DNA from: Megamonas sp. UBA1796
Lineage (GTDB): Bacteria; Bacillota; Negativicutes; Selenomonadales; Selenomonadaceae
Length of the DNA: 64,000 bases
Assembly (NCBI GenBank): GCA_002319795.1
Contig: DCFU01000048.1
Span: 87,446 to 151,445, forward strand
Direction: 5' to 3'
A program made the position numbers and the translations under genes. Position 1 is the stretch's first letter. Each line of letters opens with the position of its first letter. Positions 51,802 to 60,300 of this stretch are shown one piece after another. The notes beneath the pieces were generated by a model that was given only the letters and a program-made list of their open reading frames with translations, searched no databases and was not told the origin of the DNA.

Positions 51802-52512
51802 ATGAAATTTACGACAACAAATTATCTTGGGACGAAGCAGATTTTAAAATTTCCGGACCATTATGTGGCCATGACGGTTACGGTCACGGATGATGGGGTA
51901 GCAGAAGACAGCGATGGCAATAAGATTGTACCCATGGGAACCATCGTTGGAGGGAATGGGGTACTGCAGAATCCCGGGAATCCGGTAGCGAATGTGCGTG
52001 CGGGTGAAGCGAAGGCAACTCTTGTGACTGCCTGCACTGCGAAGAACAGCAATATCAGTTACACGGCTCATGCAGCGGGTGTTGCCGGCAATGCCATTAA
52101 GATTGCTTACTTGGATCCGGCAGCTGCCAATGTAGCGCTCGCTGTAACGGTAGCCGGTACGGTGATTACCATAAATCTGGCAACAGATGAGAGCAAAGCT
52201 ATTACGACCACAGCCGGCGATATCATTGCGGCAATCTTAGATAATGCGCCTGCTGTGGCATTGGTGGATGCGGTACCGAGCGGCAAGCTGGATACTGGCG
52301 TGGTCAATGCCATGACAGCAACCGCACTGGCAGGCGGCGCGGATGGTACGGCTGGTACCGCGGAAGGTGTGCTCATGAATGATATCGATGTTACCTATGG
52401 CCCGGCGCTGGGTGCAATGATTATTCATGGTTTCATTGATATCAATAAAATGCCGGATAAGCCCTCTGCTGCAGATATTGCTGCACTGCGGCAGATCGTT
52501 TTCATAGGTTAA
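51802..52512 (+). CDS. head decoration-like protein with inserted beta domain
   Basis: This 236-residue protein starts at ATG 51802 after AGGAGGAAA. The N-terminus (~1-65) and C-terminus (~195-236, GVLMNDIDVTYG) look like one short head protein. Between them an Ala/Thr/Val-rich domain (~70-190) with SYTAHAAGVAGNAIKIAYLD and AVTVAGTVITINLATDES is inserted. It is a beta-sandwich found as an insert in many phage surface proteins. It probably decorates the capsid. Confidence 0.72.
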   Translation: MKFTTTNYLGTKQILKFPDHYVAMTVTVTDDGVAEDSDGNKIVPMGTIVGGNGVLQNPGNPVANVRAGEAKATLVTACTAKNSNISYTAHAAGVAGNAIKIAYLDPAAANVALAVTVAGTVITINLATDESKAITTTAGDIIAAILDNAPAVALVDAVPSGKLDTGVVNAMTATALAGGADGTAGTAEGVLMNDIDVTYGPALGAMIIHGFIDINKMPDKPSAADIAALRQIVFIG

Positions 52513-52528
52513 GGAGAGGATGATATAA

Positions 52529-53578
52529 ATGCCAAAAAATATTTTTGACTTAGTCTCTGCCGCATTGATTGCGACATATTACATTGAGAATCCAAGCAAT
52601 AAAATCCCAACGTTGGGAAGCCTGCTTTTTCCAAATCAGAAGCAGGTTGGTTTGGATTTATCTTGGATTAAGGGCCACAACGGCCTGCCAGTATCTCTGG
52701 CACCGGCTGCGTTTGATGCGAAAGCACCGCTCAGAGACCGTATCGGTGTAGAGAAAATCGAAACCGAGATGCCGTTTTTCCGTGAGGGTTTCCGTATCGG
52801 TGAGAAAGAACGCCAGGAACTGCTGAAGGTCCTTGGTGGCGCAAATCGTTCAATTGTGGAACCAATCATCCAGAAAATATATAACGATGCGCAGAATCTC
52901 ATTGATGGTGCGGATGTTGTCGCGGAACGCATGCGGATGCAGCTTTTGTCAAAGGGCGGTATCCAGATTGTGGGCGACGATGGCAATGGATATAATTACA
53001 ACTACAAATTCAGCAACAAGCATAAGTCCAGACTCACGGGTACCGACCGCTGGTCGAATACGAAGGCGGACGTCGTTGAGCAGATTACGACATGGCAGGA
53101 CACAATCGAGGATGATACTGGCAATCGCCCGGCAAAGGCTATTTGCACGCGTAAGACTTGGAAGAACCTTTTACGCAACGAGACCATCCGGCTTGACATG
53201 AATCCGGTTGGTGGACAGAATGTTATTCTGACCGATGCGATGCTCAAGGCGTATGTTTTGGATAAATTGAACCTGCAGGTTTCAGTCTATAACAAAAAAT
53301 ACCTGCCGACACAGCATAGCGCTGCGGAGAATTTCTTCCCGGATGATACATTCTCGCTGATTCCGGACGGTAATCTTGGTAACACCTATTATGGTACGAC
53401 GCCGGAGGAAGCAGACCTTATGTCCGGAGGAACGAATGCGCAGGTAAGTATTGTAAATACAGGCGTGGCGGTCAAGACAATCAAGGAGCCGGATCCGGTC
53501 AATACCAGCACAATCGTATCCGCCATTATGCTGCCGTCATTTGAGGCGATTGATTCCGTATTTATTGCTAACGTGTGA
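52529..53578 (+). CDS. major capsid protein (Phage_cap_E type)
   Basis: This 349-residue protein starts at ATG 52529 after AAGGAGAGG. The HK97-fold capsid E family is indicated by FREGFRIGEKERQELLKV, YNDAQNLIDGADVVAERMRM, a GGNAI-like nucleotide-free core and the C-terminal PDPVNTSTIVSAIMLPSFEA. Position after the decoration gene is standard. This is the main shell protein. Confidence 0.88.
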   Translation: MPKNIFDLVSAALIATYYIENPSNKIPTLGSLLFPNQKQVGLDLSWIKGHNGLPVSLAPAAFDAKAPLRDRIGVEKIETEMPFFREGFRIGEKERQELLKVLGGANRSIVEPIIQKIYNDAQNLIDGADVVAERMRMQLLSKGGIQIVGDDGNGYNYNYKFSNKHKSRLTGTDRWSNTKADVVEQITTWQDTIEDDTGNRPAKAICTRKTWKNLLRNETIRLDMNPVGGQNVILTDAMLKAYVLDKLNLQVSVYNKKYLPTQHSAAENFFPDDTFSLIPDGNLGNTYYGTTPEEADLMSGGTNAQVSIVNTGVAVKTIKEPDPVNTSTIVSAIMLPSFEAIDSVFIANV

Positions 53579-53584
53579 TGCGCT

Positions 53585-54124
53585 ATGGATATAAAATTTC
53601 AGGTGGATGCCGAGGCCGTATTCAACGCTTTTCAGGCATCGCCTAAGACTACAGCAGAAGAGATGCGCAGGGCTCTTTTAGAGTCCTGCCGCCTTGTGCA
53701 GTCGGCGTCCAGGGCAAAGCATAGGTTCCGGTCTAGGACAGGTATGCTGGAGAAGGCCATTGATTATACGGTGGATGCTGCTAAGTGTGAGGGGATTATC
53801 GGTATCAATCCGATAATTGCACCGTATGGCCATTGGGTGCATAAAGGAACGAAAGCGCATGATATTTTCCCTAAAAATAAGAAATGCTTGCGTTGGGTAA
53901 CCGCAGTCGGTGGAAAGCAAGCGCTGGGTCCTGGAACTTACCAGAATATGCGGAATGGGAAATACCGTGCTGGCAGCGAGTTTGCTTTAGCGAAGCATGT
54001 TCATCATCCGGGGACCAAACCGGATGAATTTTTGTATCAGGCAGCAGAGCGCAGCCGCGGGGAAATCAATGCGATATTTGGCCGGCATGTGGATGAGGCG
54101 CAGAGAAAGGCGGGATTGAAGTGA
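53585..54124 (+). CDS. HK97 gp10-like head-tail joining protein
   Basis: This 179-residue protein starts at ATG 53585, six bases after the capsid stop. FRSRTGMLEKAIDYTVD and IIAPYGHWVHKGTKAHDIFP with a late HHPGTKPDEFLYQA are the gp10/minor-tail pattern. It likely forms the neck between portal and tail. It overlaps the next gene (GTGA-type). Confidence 0.85.
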   Translation: MDIKFQVDAEAVFNAFQASPKTTAEEMRRALLESCRLVQSASRAKHRFRSRTGMLEKAIDYTVDAAKCEGIIGINPIIAPYGHWVHKGTKAHDIFPKNKKCLRWVTAVGGKQALGPGTYQNMRNGKYRAGSEFALAKHVHHPGTKPDEFLYQAAERSRGEINAIFGRHVDEAQRKAGLK

Positions 54125-54507
54125 GCCGTGTATATTTTGATGTTGGTAGTGTTGATGATGAACTTCTGAAAGATAGTCTTACGCCGGAGGCCATCGAAAA
54201 ATCCTCACGCTATATTGAAGACCTGGCCTATGGCCTTGGTGTAGAAGTGCGGGATATTGTGGACCCGGTACCTTTTAAGGTATCCGAACTCGCCGAAGAC
54301 TATGCCCTTATGGAGACCGCAAAAAAGAAATCCATGATGAATTCAAACGGTACTACCGAGGGCGCAGATGCTTATGAACTCAAACGTCGGGTGTATGCCC
54401 GAGAGGTGTCTGAGCTGGAAGGACAGATTACAGCCGATATGCTGGAGGGGACCGATTCGGTCAAGCGCCGTACCTTTCCGGGCAGTGTCCCAATTTATAG
54501 GTGCTGA
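54121..54507 (+). CDS. head-tail connector-like protein
   Basis: This 128-residue protein starts at GTG 54121 overlapping the previous stop. Helical N-terminal half (LTPEAIEKSSRYIEDLAYGL) and a basic C-terminal half. It resembles phage connector or adaptor proteins (gp6/DUF-type) in size and position. Weak sequence support. Confidence 0.6.
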   Translation: MSRVYFDVGSVDDELLKDSLTPEAIEKSSRYIEDLAYGLGVEVRDIVDPVPFKVSELAEDYALMETAKKKSMMNSNGTTEGADAYELKRRVYAREVSELEGQITADMLEGTDSVKRRTFPGSVPIYRC

Positions 54508-54509
54508 AC

Positions 54510-54956
54510 ATGAAAAGAATCACTTACTGGTGGCCGCTGGCAAAAAGTCTGGCGGCCTTTTTGAATGCGCAGCAGGATGAGGCTGGCAAAAATATTTTTG
54601 AAGGTGTGGCTATTTACACAGGAACCAAAGGAACTGCGAAGAGCTATCCCTGTATTGAAATTACCTATGATGGAGAACAGGAAATTTCATTTACGCAGCC
54701 ACGCGGCAATATAGACCTATGGGCAGATATCTGGCTCAAAAGCAGCAGCAGTGACCCGGCAGATGCCTACGAATTGCAGGATGCAATGCAGCAGAAAGTG
54801 TTTGTCGTTCTCATGGAATGGCCTGAACAAATCCTTGCGGAGCTTGGCATAGCCACAAAACTTACGATTAAGGAAGTTACTTCGGATGGGGATTTATACC
54901 GTCCGAGCGTTGGAGCACGTATCGTGCTCAATATTGAATGGAGGAATAGTATATGA
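54510..54956 (+). CDS. tail completion/terminator-like protein
   Basis: This 148-residue protein is assigned to ATG 54510 (GTG 54501 in frame). The stretch KSYPCIEITYDGEQEISFTQ and LWADIWLKSSSSDPADAYEL, followed by RIVLNIEWRN, fits phage tail-completion proteins that cap the tube. It lies directly before the tube gene and overlaps it by four bases. Confidence 0.65.
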   Translation: MKRITYWWPLAKSLAAFLNAQQDEAGKNIFEGVAIYTGTKGTAKSYPCIEITYDGEQEISFTQPRGNIDLWADIWLKSSSSDPADAYELQDAMQQKVFVVLMEWPEQILAELGIATKLTIKEVTSDGDLYRPSVGARIVLNIEWRNSI

Positions 54957-56053
54957 CAGATATTTACATGCCATCGGCAAAGAACCTGCTGCTTGGTGCG
55001 GGCAAAACCTATTTCCGTCGCTGGGATTATGCAGGAAATCCGCTGATTCGCAGGCATTTAGGGAATGTACCTAAGTTCAATCTTACGCCGACGATAGAAA
55101 AAATACAGAAATTTAGTTCGATGGACGGCGAAAAGGAACTTTATGGTGAAGCAGTCAAGTCGATGCTGTATAAGGCCAGCTTGGAAGTCAATGAAATAAC
55201 GCCTTATAATCTGGCACTGGCAGTATTTGGCGAGGAAGGTGTAGAAATCCAAGACGCTAAGATCGTTACGAATGAGGTATATACAGCGCATTTAGGTTCG
55301 CCCATCGCCATTCCCTACCGGAACATTACGGATGTAACCATCGCAGCACTTGCAGTAGCTCCCGCATCTATCGGGGCAGCTAGTTCCTATGCAGCTGTGG
55401 GGAGTCCGGGAACGGCAAAGCTGACTTCTGGCGGTAATTATACTGGAACTACCAATGGTGCGTATTATATCAAGATTACAAAGGCGAATGCTGTTCCTGG
55501 TACGCTCACAGATGCGGAATTCACTTGGCAGAAAGGGATTGGTGCTGTGCCGGGTGCAGCTGTAAAAGTCACGGGTACGGCACAAACCTTGGATGAGGGT
55601 GTTACAGTATTGTTTGCACCAGGATCCAGCGGACAGGATTTGGTCGCTGGTGAAATCTATGAGATTCAGGTTACGGCAGCCGGTGGGAATTATGTTGCTG
55701 GTACAGATTTTATCCTGGATAAAACGCAGCTGCGTGCCGGTGTTATTCCGATTCCGGATACTTCAGGCATCGTGGATGGAAGTAAAGTCAGAGTAAGCTA
55801 CAATGTGCCGGAGGGTAAATATCCGAAGGTCATGGGTGGCGCTGTGCGTGCCATTGAAGGGGATTTGCTCTTTATTGGGGCCCCATCTATGGGGCGTGCG
55901 TATACGGTTGAAGTCTGGCACGTATCGATTACGCCGAGCGGCGATATCGGGCTGATTGGCGATGACTGGGGAAGTTTCACGCTGGAAATGACCGTTCTGG
56001 CCGACCGGATCAATCATCCGGATGAACCGTTCTTTAAGATGGTGAATGCATAA
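54953..56053 (+). CDS. major tail (tube) protein with inserted surface domain
   Basis: This 366-residue protein starts at ATG 54953 (ATGA overlap). The N- and C-terminal parts (KTYFRRWDYAGNPLIRRHLG; VEVWHVSITPSGDIGLIGDD; FTLEMTVLADRINHPDEPF) are the tail-tube core. Residues ~135-240, rich in Gly/Thr/Ala (LTSGGNYTGTTNGAYYIKIT), are an added Ig-like surface domain. No sheath gene follows, so the tail is non-contractile. Confidence 0.85.
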   Translation: MTDIYMPSAKNLLLGAGKTYFRRWDYAGNPLIRRHLGNVPKFNLTPTIEKIQKFSSMDGEKELYGEAVKSMLYKASLEVNEITPYNLALAVFGEEGVEIQDAKIVTNEVYTAHLGSPIAIPYRNITDVTIAALAVAPASIGAASSYAAVGSPGTAKLTSGGNYTGTTNGAYYIKITKANAVPGTLTDAEFTWQKGIGAVPGAAVKVTGTAQTLDEGVTVLFAPGSSGQDLVAGEIYEIQVTAAGGNYVAGTDFILDKTQLRAGVIPIPDTSGIVDGSKVRVSYNVPEGKYPKVMGGAVRAIEGDLLFIGAPSMGRAYTVEVWHVSITPSGDIGLIGDDWGSFTLEMTVLADRINHPDEPFFKMVNA

Positions 56054-56063
56054 AATGGTGGCC

Positions 56064-56096
56064 GGCCGCTTTTTGGGGAGCGGCCTGATTTTTTAT
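56064..56096 (+). terminator. hairpin after the tail-tube gene
   Basis: GGCCGCT (56064-56070) pairs with AGCGGCC (56079-56085), followed by TGATTTTTTAT. It could reduce transcription between the abundant tube and the scarce chaperone. Confidence 0.65.
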
Positions 56097-56113
56097 ATTT
56101 TGGAGGTGCTTTT

Positions 56114-56563
56114 ATGGCAGTAAATGAAATGGAAGTTTTGACCGCATCCGTGGGGCAGGAAATCACGATTGCTGGTGAAAAAATCACTGTGAAGCCTTAC
56201 AGTTGGGCCAATACCATCAAAATGGCGAGGCCGTTATCGGTCGTATTGAATGGATTGTTTGCAAATTATGAAGCGTTGGGAAAGCTGCTGAAGGATACAA
56301 AAAAGGAAAACCTCGTAAATCAATTTGTAAAGCTTTCTGGTTTTGTATGTGAACTGGAGAATGCGGAGGAACTGATTGACGGACTTACGGAAATGATGGC
56401 CGTGGCTGCAGGCAGAGACAAGGATTTTGTGGCAGATCTCTTAGCAGATGATGCATTGACACTGGGCCGCACTGTATATGAGGTGAACAAGGCTTTTTTT
56501 ACCAAGCGGCTGGAGCCGATGCTGATGAAGATAGAGACACCGAAAGAGAAACCAAAGAAGTAA
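56114..56563 (+). CDS. tail assembly chaperone, short form (gpG-like)
   Basis: This 149-residue protein starts at ATG 56114 after GGAGGTG. The central part (LSVVLNGLFANYEALGKLLK; LIDGLTEMMAVAAGRDKDFV) matches phage tail-assembly chaperones upstream of the tape measure. Near its 3' end lies a seven-T slippery run at 56494-56500; shifting there yields the longer form. Confidence 0.82.
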   Translation: MAVNEMEVLTASVGQEITIAGEKITVKPYSWANTIKMARPLSVVLNGLFANYEALGKLLKDTKKENLVNQFVKLSGFVCELENAEELIDGLTEMMAVAAGRDKDFVADLLADDALTLGRTVYEVNKAFFTKRLEPMLMKIETPKEKPKK

Positions 56564-56790
56564 CGCCGTATGAGGTTATACAAAAATTAGTTTCCTATGG
56601 TCATACGAAGCAGCAAATTTTGACGGAATACAGTCTGCCGGAAATCAGGTTACTTTTTGAGAAAGTCCAGGCGGAAGAATATGCATCCCGGGCAGATTTT
56701 ATCGAGGATGTCGTTGCGGGCATAGGCGGGGCATTTGGTGGTTTTGATGATTTGAAGCCGATGCTCAGGGAATTGCGAGGGATAAAATAG
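56494..56790 (+). CDS. tail assembly chaperone, -1 frameshift extension (gpGT-like)
   Basis: A -1 shift at the slippery run T TTT TTT (56494-56500) enters an open frame that reads YQAAGADADEDRDTERETKE, then VTPYEVIQKLVSYG and SLPEIRLLFEKVQAEEYASR, ending at TAG 56788-56790. This frame has no start of its own where needed and overlaps the 0-frame end, exactly as in lambda G/GT. The fusion would be about 224 residues. The later part has real-protein character. Confidence 0.75.
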   Translation, partial: FFYQAAGADADEDRDTERETKEVTPYEVIQKLVSYGHTKQQILTEYSLPEIRLLFEKVQAEEYASRADFIEDVVAGIGGAFGGFDDLKPMLRELRGIK

Positions 56791-56801
56791 GAGGCATTGT
56801 G

Positions 56802-56864
56802 ATGGCACGGATGTTTTTACCAAAATGGATTGCAAGGCAATTGGAAAAAGATGAATTGTTTTGA
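56802..56864 (+). CDS. very short phage ORF (20 codons)
   Basis: ATG 56802 follows GGAGG by ten bases. The product reads MARMFLPKWIARQLEKDELF, amphipathic and basic. It lies between the chaperone and the next gene. Could be a genuine micropeptide or chance. Confidence 0.3.
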   Translation: MARMFLPKWIARQLEKDELF

Positions 56865-56887
56865 GAAAGTAGGAGGATACAGGGGTG

Positions 56888-57166
56888 ATGTTTCCTTTCG
56901 ATTATTCTGTCAAGCACATAAATTTTGTAACGAAAGAAGGGAAAGAGCATGTGATATTTTTCCGTTATAGCTGGAGAAAAGGTATTAACGAAGTATTACG
57001 TTTTGATGAAGAATGTGATGGCATAAAAATAACAGATGCGTATCCTTCATGCTGGGAAGCAATAAAAAGGTCAGCACCTGTTATTTGGTGGGAACTGCAG
57101 AAACACTTTAATCGATGTAAAGAGATTTGCCAGTTGCTGTTAACTGGCAAATGGCACCACCGATAG
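56888..57166 (+). CDS. phage hypothetical protein, possible moron
   Basis: A 92-residue ORF (ATG 56888, or GTG 56885) after GGAGGATAC. It reads DYSVKHINFVTKEGKEHVIF and EAIKRSAPVIWWELQKHFNR. Its 3' end overlaps the convergent minus-strand ORF by 59 bases. Not a known tail gene, so probably cargo. Confidence 0.5.
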   Translation: MFPFDYSVKHINFVTKEGKEHVIFFRYSWRKGINEVLRFDEECDGIKITDAYPSCWEAIKRSAPVIWWELQKHFNRCKEICQLLLTGKWHHR

Positions 57167-57323
57167 CCCAACGCTTGATTTTAATATATCCTTGTGTTTC
57201 AAGCGATTTAAGGACTTGTTGTGATTCTATGCAATTTTTGGAAATAAAAGAGAAGGGTATTACAAGTTGCAGACAGTTGCCTTTTTGTAGGAGTTTTAAA
57301 ACCGCCATTTCAGCCTCGTCCAA
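57108..57323 (-). CDS. winged-helix protein on the opposite strand, moron-type
   Basis: A 71-residue ORF starts at TTG 57323 on the minus strand, with AAGGA about 11 bases upstream. DEAEMAVLKLLQKGNCLQLV, ESQQVLKSLETQGYIKIKRW and GGAICQLTATGKSLY form a complete small winged helix. It faces against the late operon, so it must be expressed separately, perhaps in the lysogen. Function unknown. Confidence 0.5.
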   Translation of the reverse strand: MDEAEMAVLKLLQKGNCLQLVIPFSFISKNCIESQQVLKSLETQGYIKIKRWAIGGAICQLTATGKSLYID

Positions 57324-57382
57324 TATGAATCACATCCTTTGTATCTTTTGCAATTTGATTATAACATAGAGAGGTGAAAAAC

Positions 57383-60300
57383 TTGGCAGATAATACCATA
57401 GAGGTACATATTACAGCGGAAAACGCAAAATTTGTTGAGAAGATGCAGGAGGTTATTGGCGTTATTGGAGCGGCAAAGCAATCTTCCAGCAGTGCAGAAA
57501 CTTCTATACAGGGATTTGGTTCCAAGCTTGCAAATTTGACTGTGATTTCGGCCGGTGTCTTTGGAGCCCTGCATATGGTGAAGTCAGTTCTCGACAGTAC
57601 GGTAGGCGCGGCAATCAAATACAATGCAAATATGGAAGATAACCAGGCCGCATTTGAAGTATTCCTGGGTAATTCGCAGTTGGCCACGCAGTATCTCAAT
57701 GACTTGAAAAAAATTGCGGCAGAAACCCCATTTGACCTTCCGGGCGTTGCAGATGCAGGGAAGAAATTGCTTGCATTTGGCTTTGATGCGAAGACGGCAC
57801 TCTCTCTGCTACGTACGGTCGGCGATGCTGCGGCAGGACTCGGCAAAGGCCAGGAGGGTATAGAACGCATCGTACTTGCGCTTGGACAGATAAAAGCTAA
57901 GGGCCGTGTCATGGGGGATGAGCTTCTGCAGCTTACCGAAGTCGGTATTCCTGCACAGCAGATTTTAGCCGAAAAGCTACATTTGACGGCAGACCAGGTA
58001 AAAAATATTGGGGATGCTGGCATTGATGCAGACACGGCTATCCAGGCACTTACCGAAGGCATGAATGAACAATTCGGCGGCATGGCCAAAAAATTATCTA
58101 ATAATATACATGCACTCATGTCGACGATTAAAGATAATGTTAATAATATCGGTGGTTTTGCGATGGAGCCGTTGTTCAAGGCATTAGAGCAAGGGCTTAC
58201 AAAGGTTCGCGATTTTACGGATCAGTTTTCGAATGCTATTAACGGAACCGGTGATAATATTGATGAAAATTCCGGGGCACTGCGGTTTGTGGCGACGCTT
58301 CAGGTCGGCATGGAGAAGGCGCTGGCACTTCTTCGGAAGTTCGCGGAGCAATATGGAGCGTTTGATGATGATGGTTCTTTTTATATGTCGGAAGAAACGC
58401 TGCAGAAGGTAGAGGAGTTCGGCCATCTTATGGAACTCGCGTATGGATTCGTGCTGGACGTTGCGGCAGCACTGTCTTCGCTATCACCGATAGCCTTAGA
58501 AATTATTAGCCGTATAGGGATATGGGTAGATTTATTGCTCAATGTAGCGGATACGATTGTCAACGTTGTAAAAGCAGGGGCCGATGAGGCCAACGGCTCT
58601 TTTAGCGTGACGAAGACCATTATTGATGCAATTGTTGATGCTATGGCAGGCTTTTTTATTATCGAGGGGATTATTAAGCTGGTGGAAGGGTTGGTTGCGG
58701 CTTATCAGGCTGTGAGGGCTGCAGTTATAGGTGTGCGAAAGGCAATTATAGCTACTGGGGTTGCACAGATTGCTATGAACGCGGCCGCTGCGGCTGCATC
58801 CGGAAACCCTACAGCGCTTATTGGTATTGGTGGTGTAGCTGCTACGGGGTGGCTGGCTTATAAATCCGGTGCTTTTGATGCTATCATGGGAAAACTTGGT
58901 GGCGCAATCGATGGGTTAGAAAGTAAATTGTCTGCAGGTGAGTCGGACGTTGACACTAAGGTACGTGAGATACAGGAGAAAACAGCTGCCGCGAGGAATA
59001 ATCAGCAGCCGTACCCTGGTGGAAAGCCGAGCGCATTGCAAGATGGTGTAGACAAAAAAGCAATTCAGGAATCTCAGCGTGCCATGCGTGACCAAATCCA
59101 GTACCTCAAGGATAACCTTGCAGATCAGCTTGATTATTTTAAGGAAAAAATGGATGATATCGAGCTTGAATTTAAGCAGGGAGCCTTATCGATTCAGGAA
59201 TATTTTGCGGCAAAGGAACAGGATAAAAAAGATGAGACACTGTCTCGCATTGACGAAATTGAGGCTGAAATTGCGACAGTTCAAAATACTCCTTATGAGC
59301 ATGAGGTCGATAGACAGAGAGATTTAAGTAAATTAACCCGGGAACTTAATAAATATACAAGACAGTTAGAAAAAATAACGCAGACGCAAAAAGAAATTGC
59401 CGCAGTCACCTTACAGGCTAAACAGGAAGAAGCTCGTGTAAAAGCTCTGGAAGCTATGGGAGGGCCACTGGACAGTAAAGGGCAGCCAACGGTATTTACT
59501 GGTGATGATAAATCTGTAATTCAGCAGGAAGCACAAATTCAGCAACTCCTCGAGGAATGGGGTAAAGGCAAGGGAATAGATGCATCCTATGTGGACGCTG
59601 CTATGAATTCCTCGTTGAAATATGGCGTAGATCCGCGTATGGGTCTTGCACTAATGTTGCAGGAATCAGGCGGGAATCAGGATGCGGTGTCTTCGGCTGG
59701 AGCCATTGGTCTTATGCAACTTATGCCGGGGACTGCAGCGTCGCTTGGCGTAGATCCATACGATGCAATGCAAAATATTGATGGTGGAATTCACTATTTA
59801 GCTGACCAATTGGTTACATTTGATGGTGATTTCACGAAAGCGGTTGCTGCTTATAATGCAGGAGCTCAAAAAGTAAGAGAATATAATGGTGTCCCACCAT
59901 ATAAGGAAACCCAGAATTACGTCAAGGCAGTACAAGATAATTATGGGTCTATGGGGTATATCCCAGATTTACGAATCATAGCAGGGGAGCTTCCAAAAGC
60001 GTATGCAGATGCCTACGCACAGGCCGATATTATCAATAAGCAGAATCAGCTTACGGGGCACGGATATGCACCGCCAACAGAATATGATTACCATGGTCTG
60101 GACAATCGGGTTATTGATGTGAATACAGAAAATGAAAACGTAACCAACGTATCCAATATGCAGGCCGTATTTAAAAATGCGCTCAATGGTGCTGCTAAGG
60201 ATTTTTTTGAACAGACTGGGCAAAAGTTGATGCTCACGGGTGGGGCTGAAATAGGATATCATGCGCCTGGGGAATGGGGGCATGAAGGCGGCTGGAAAGC

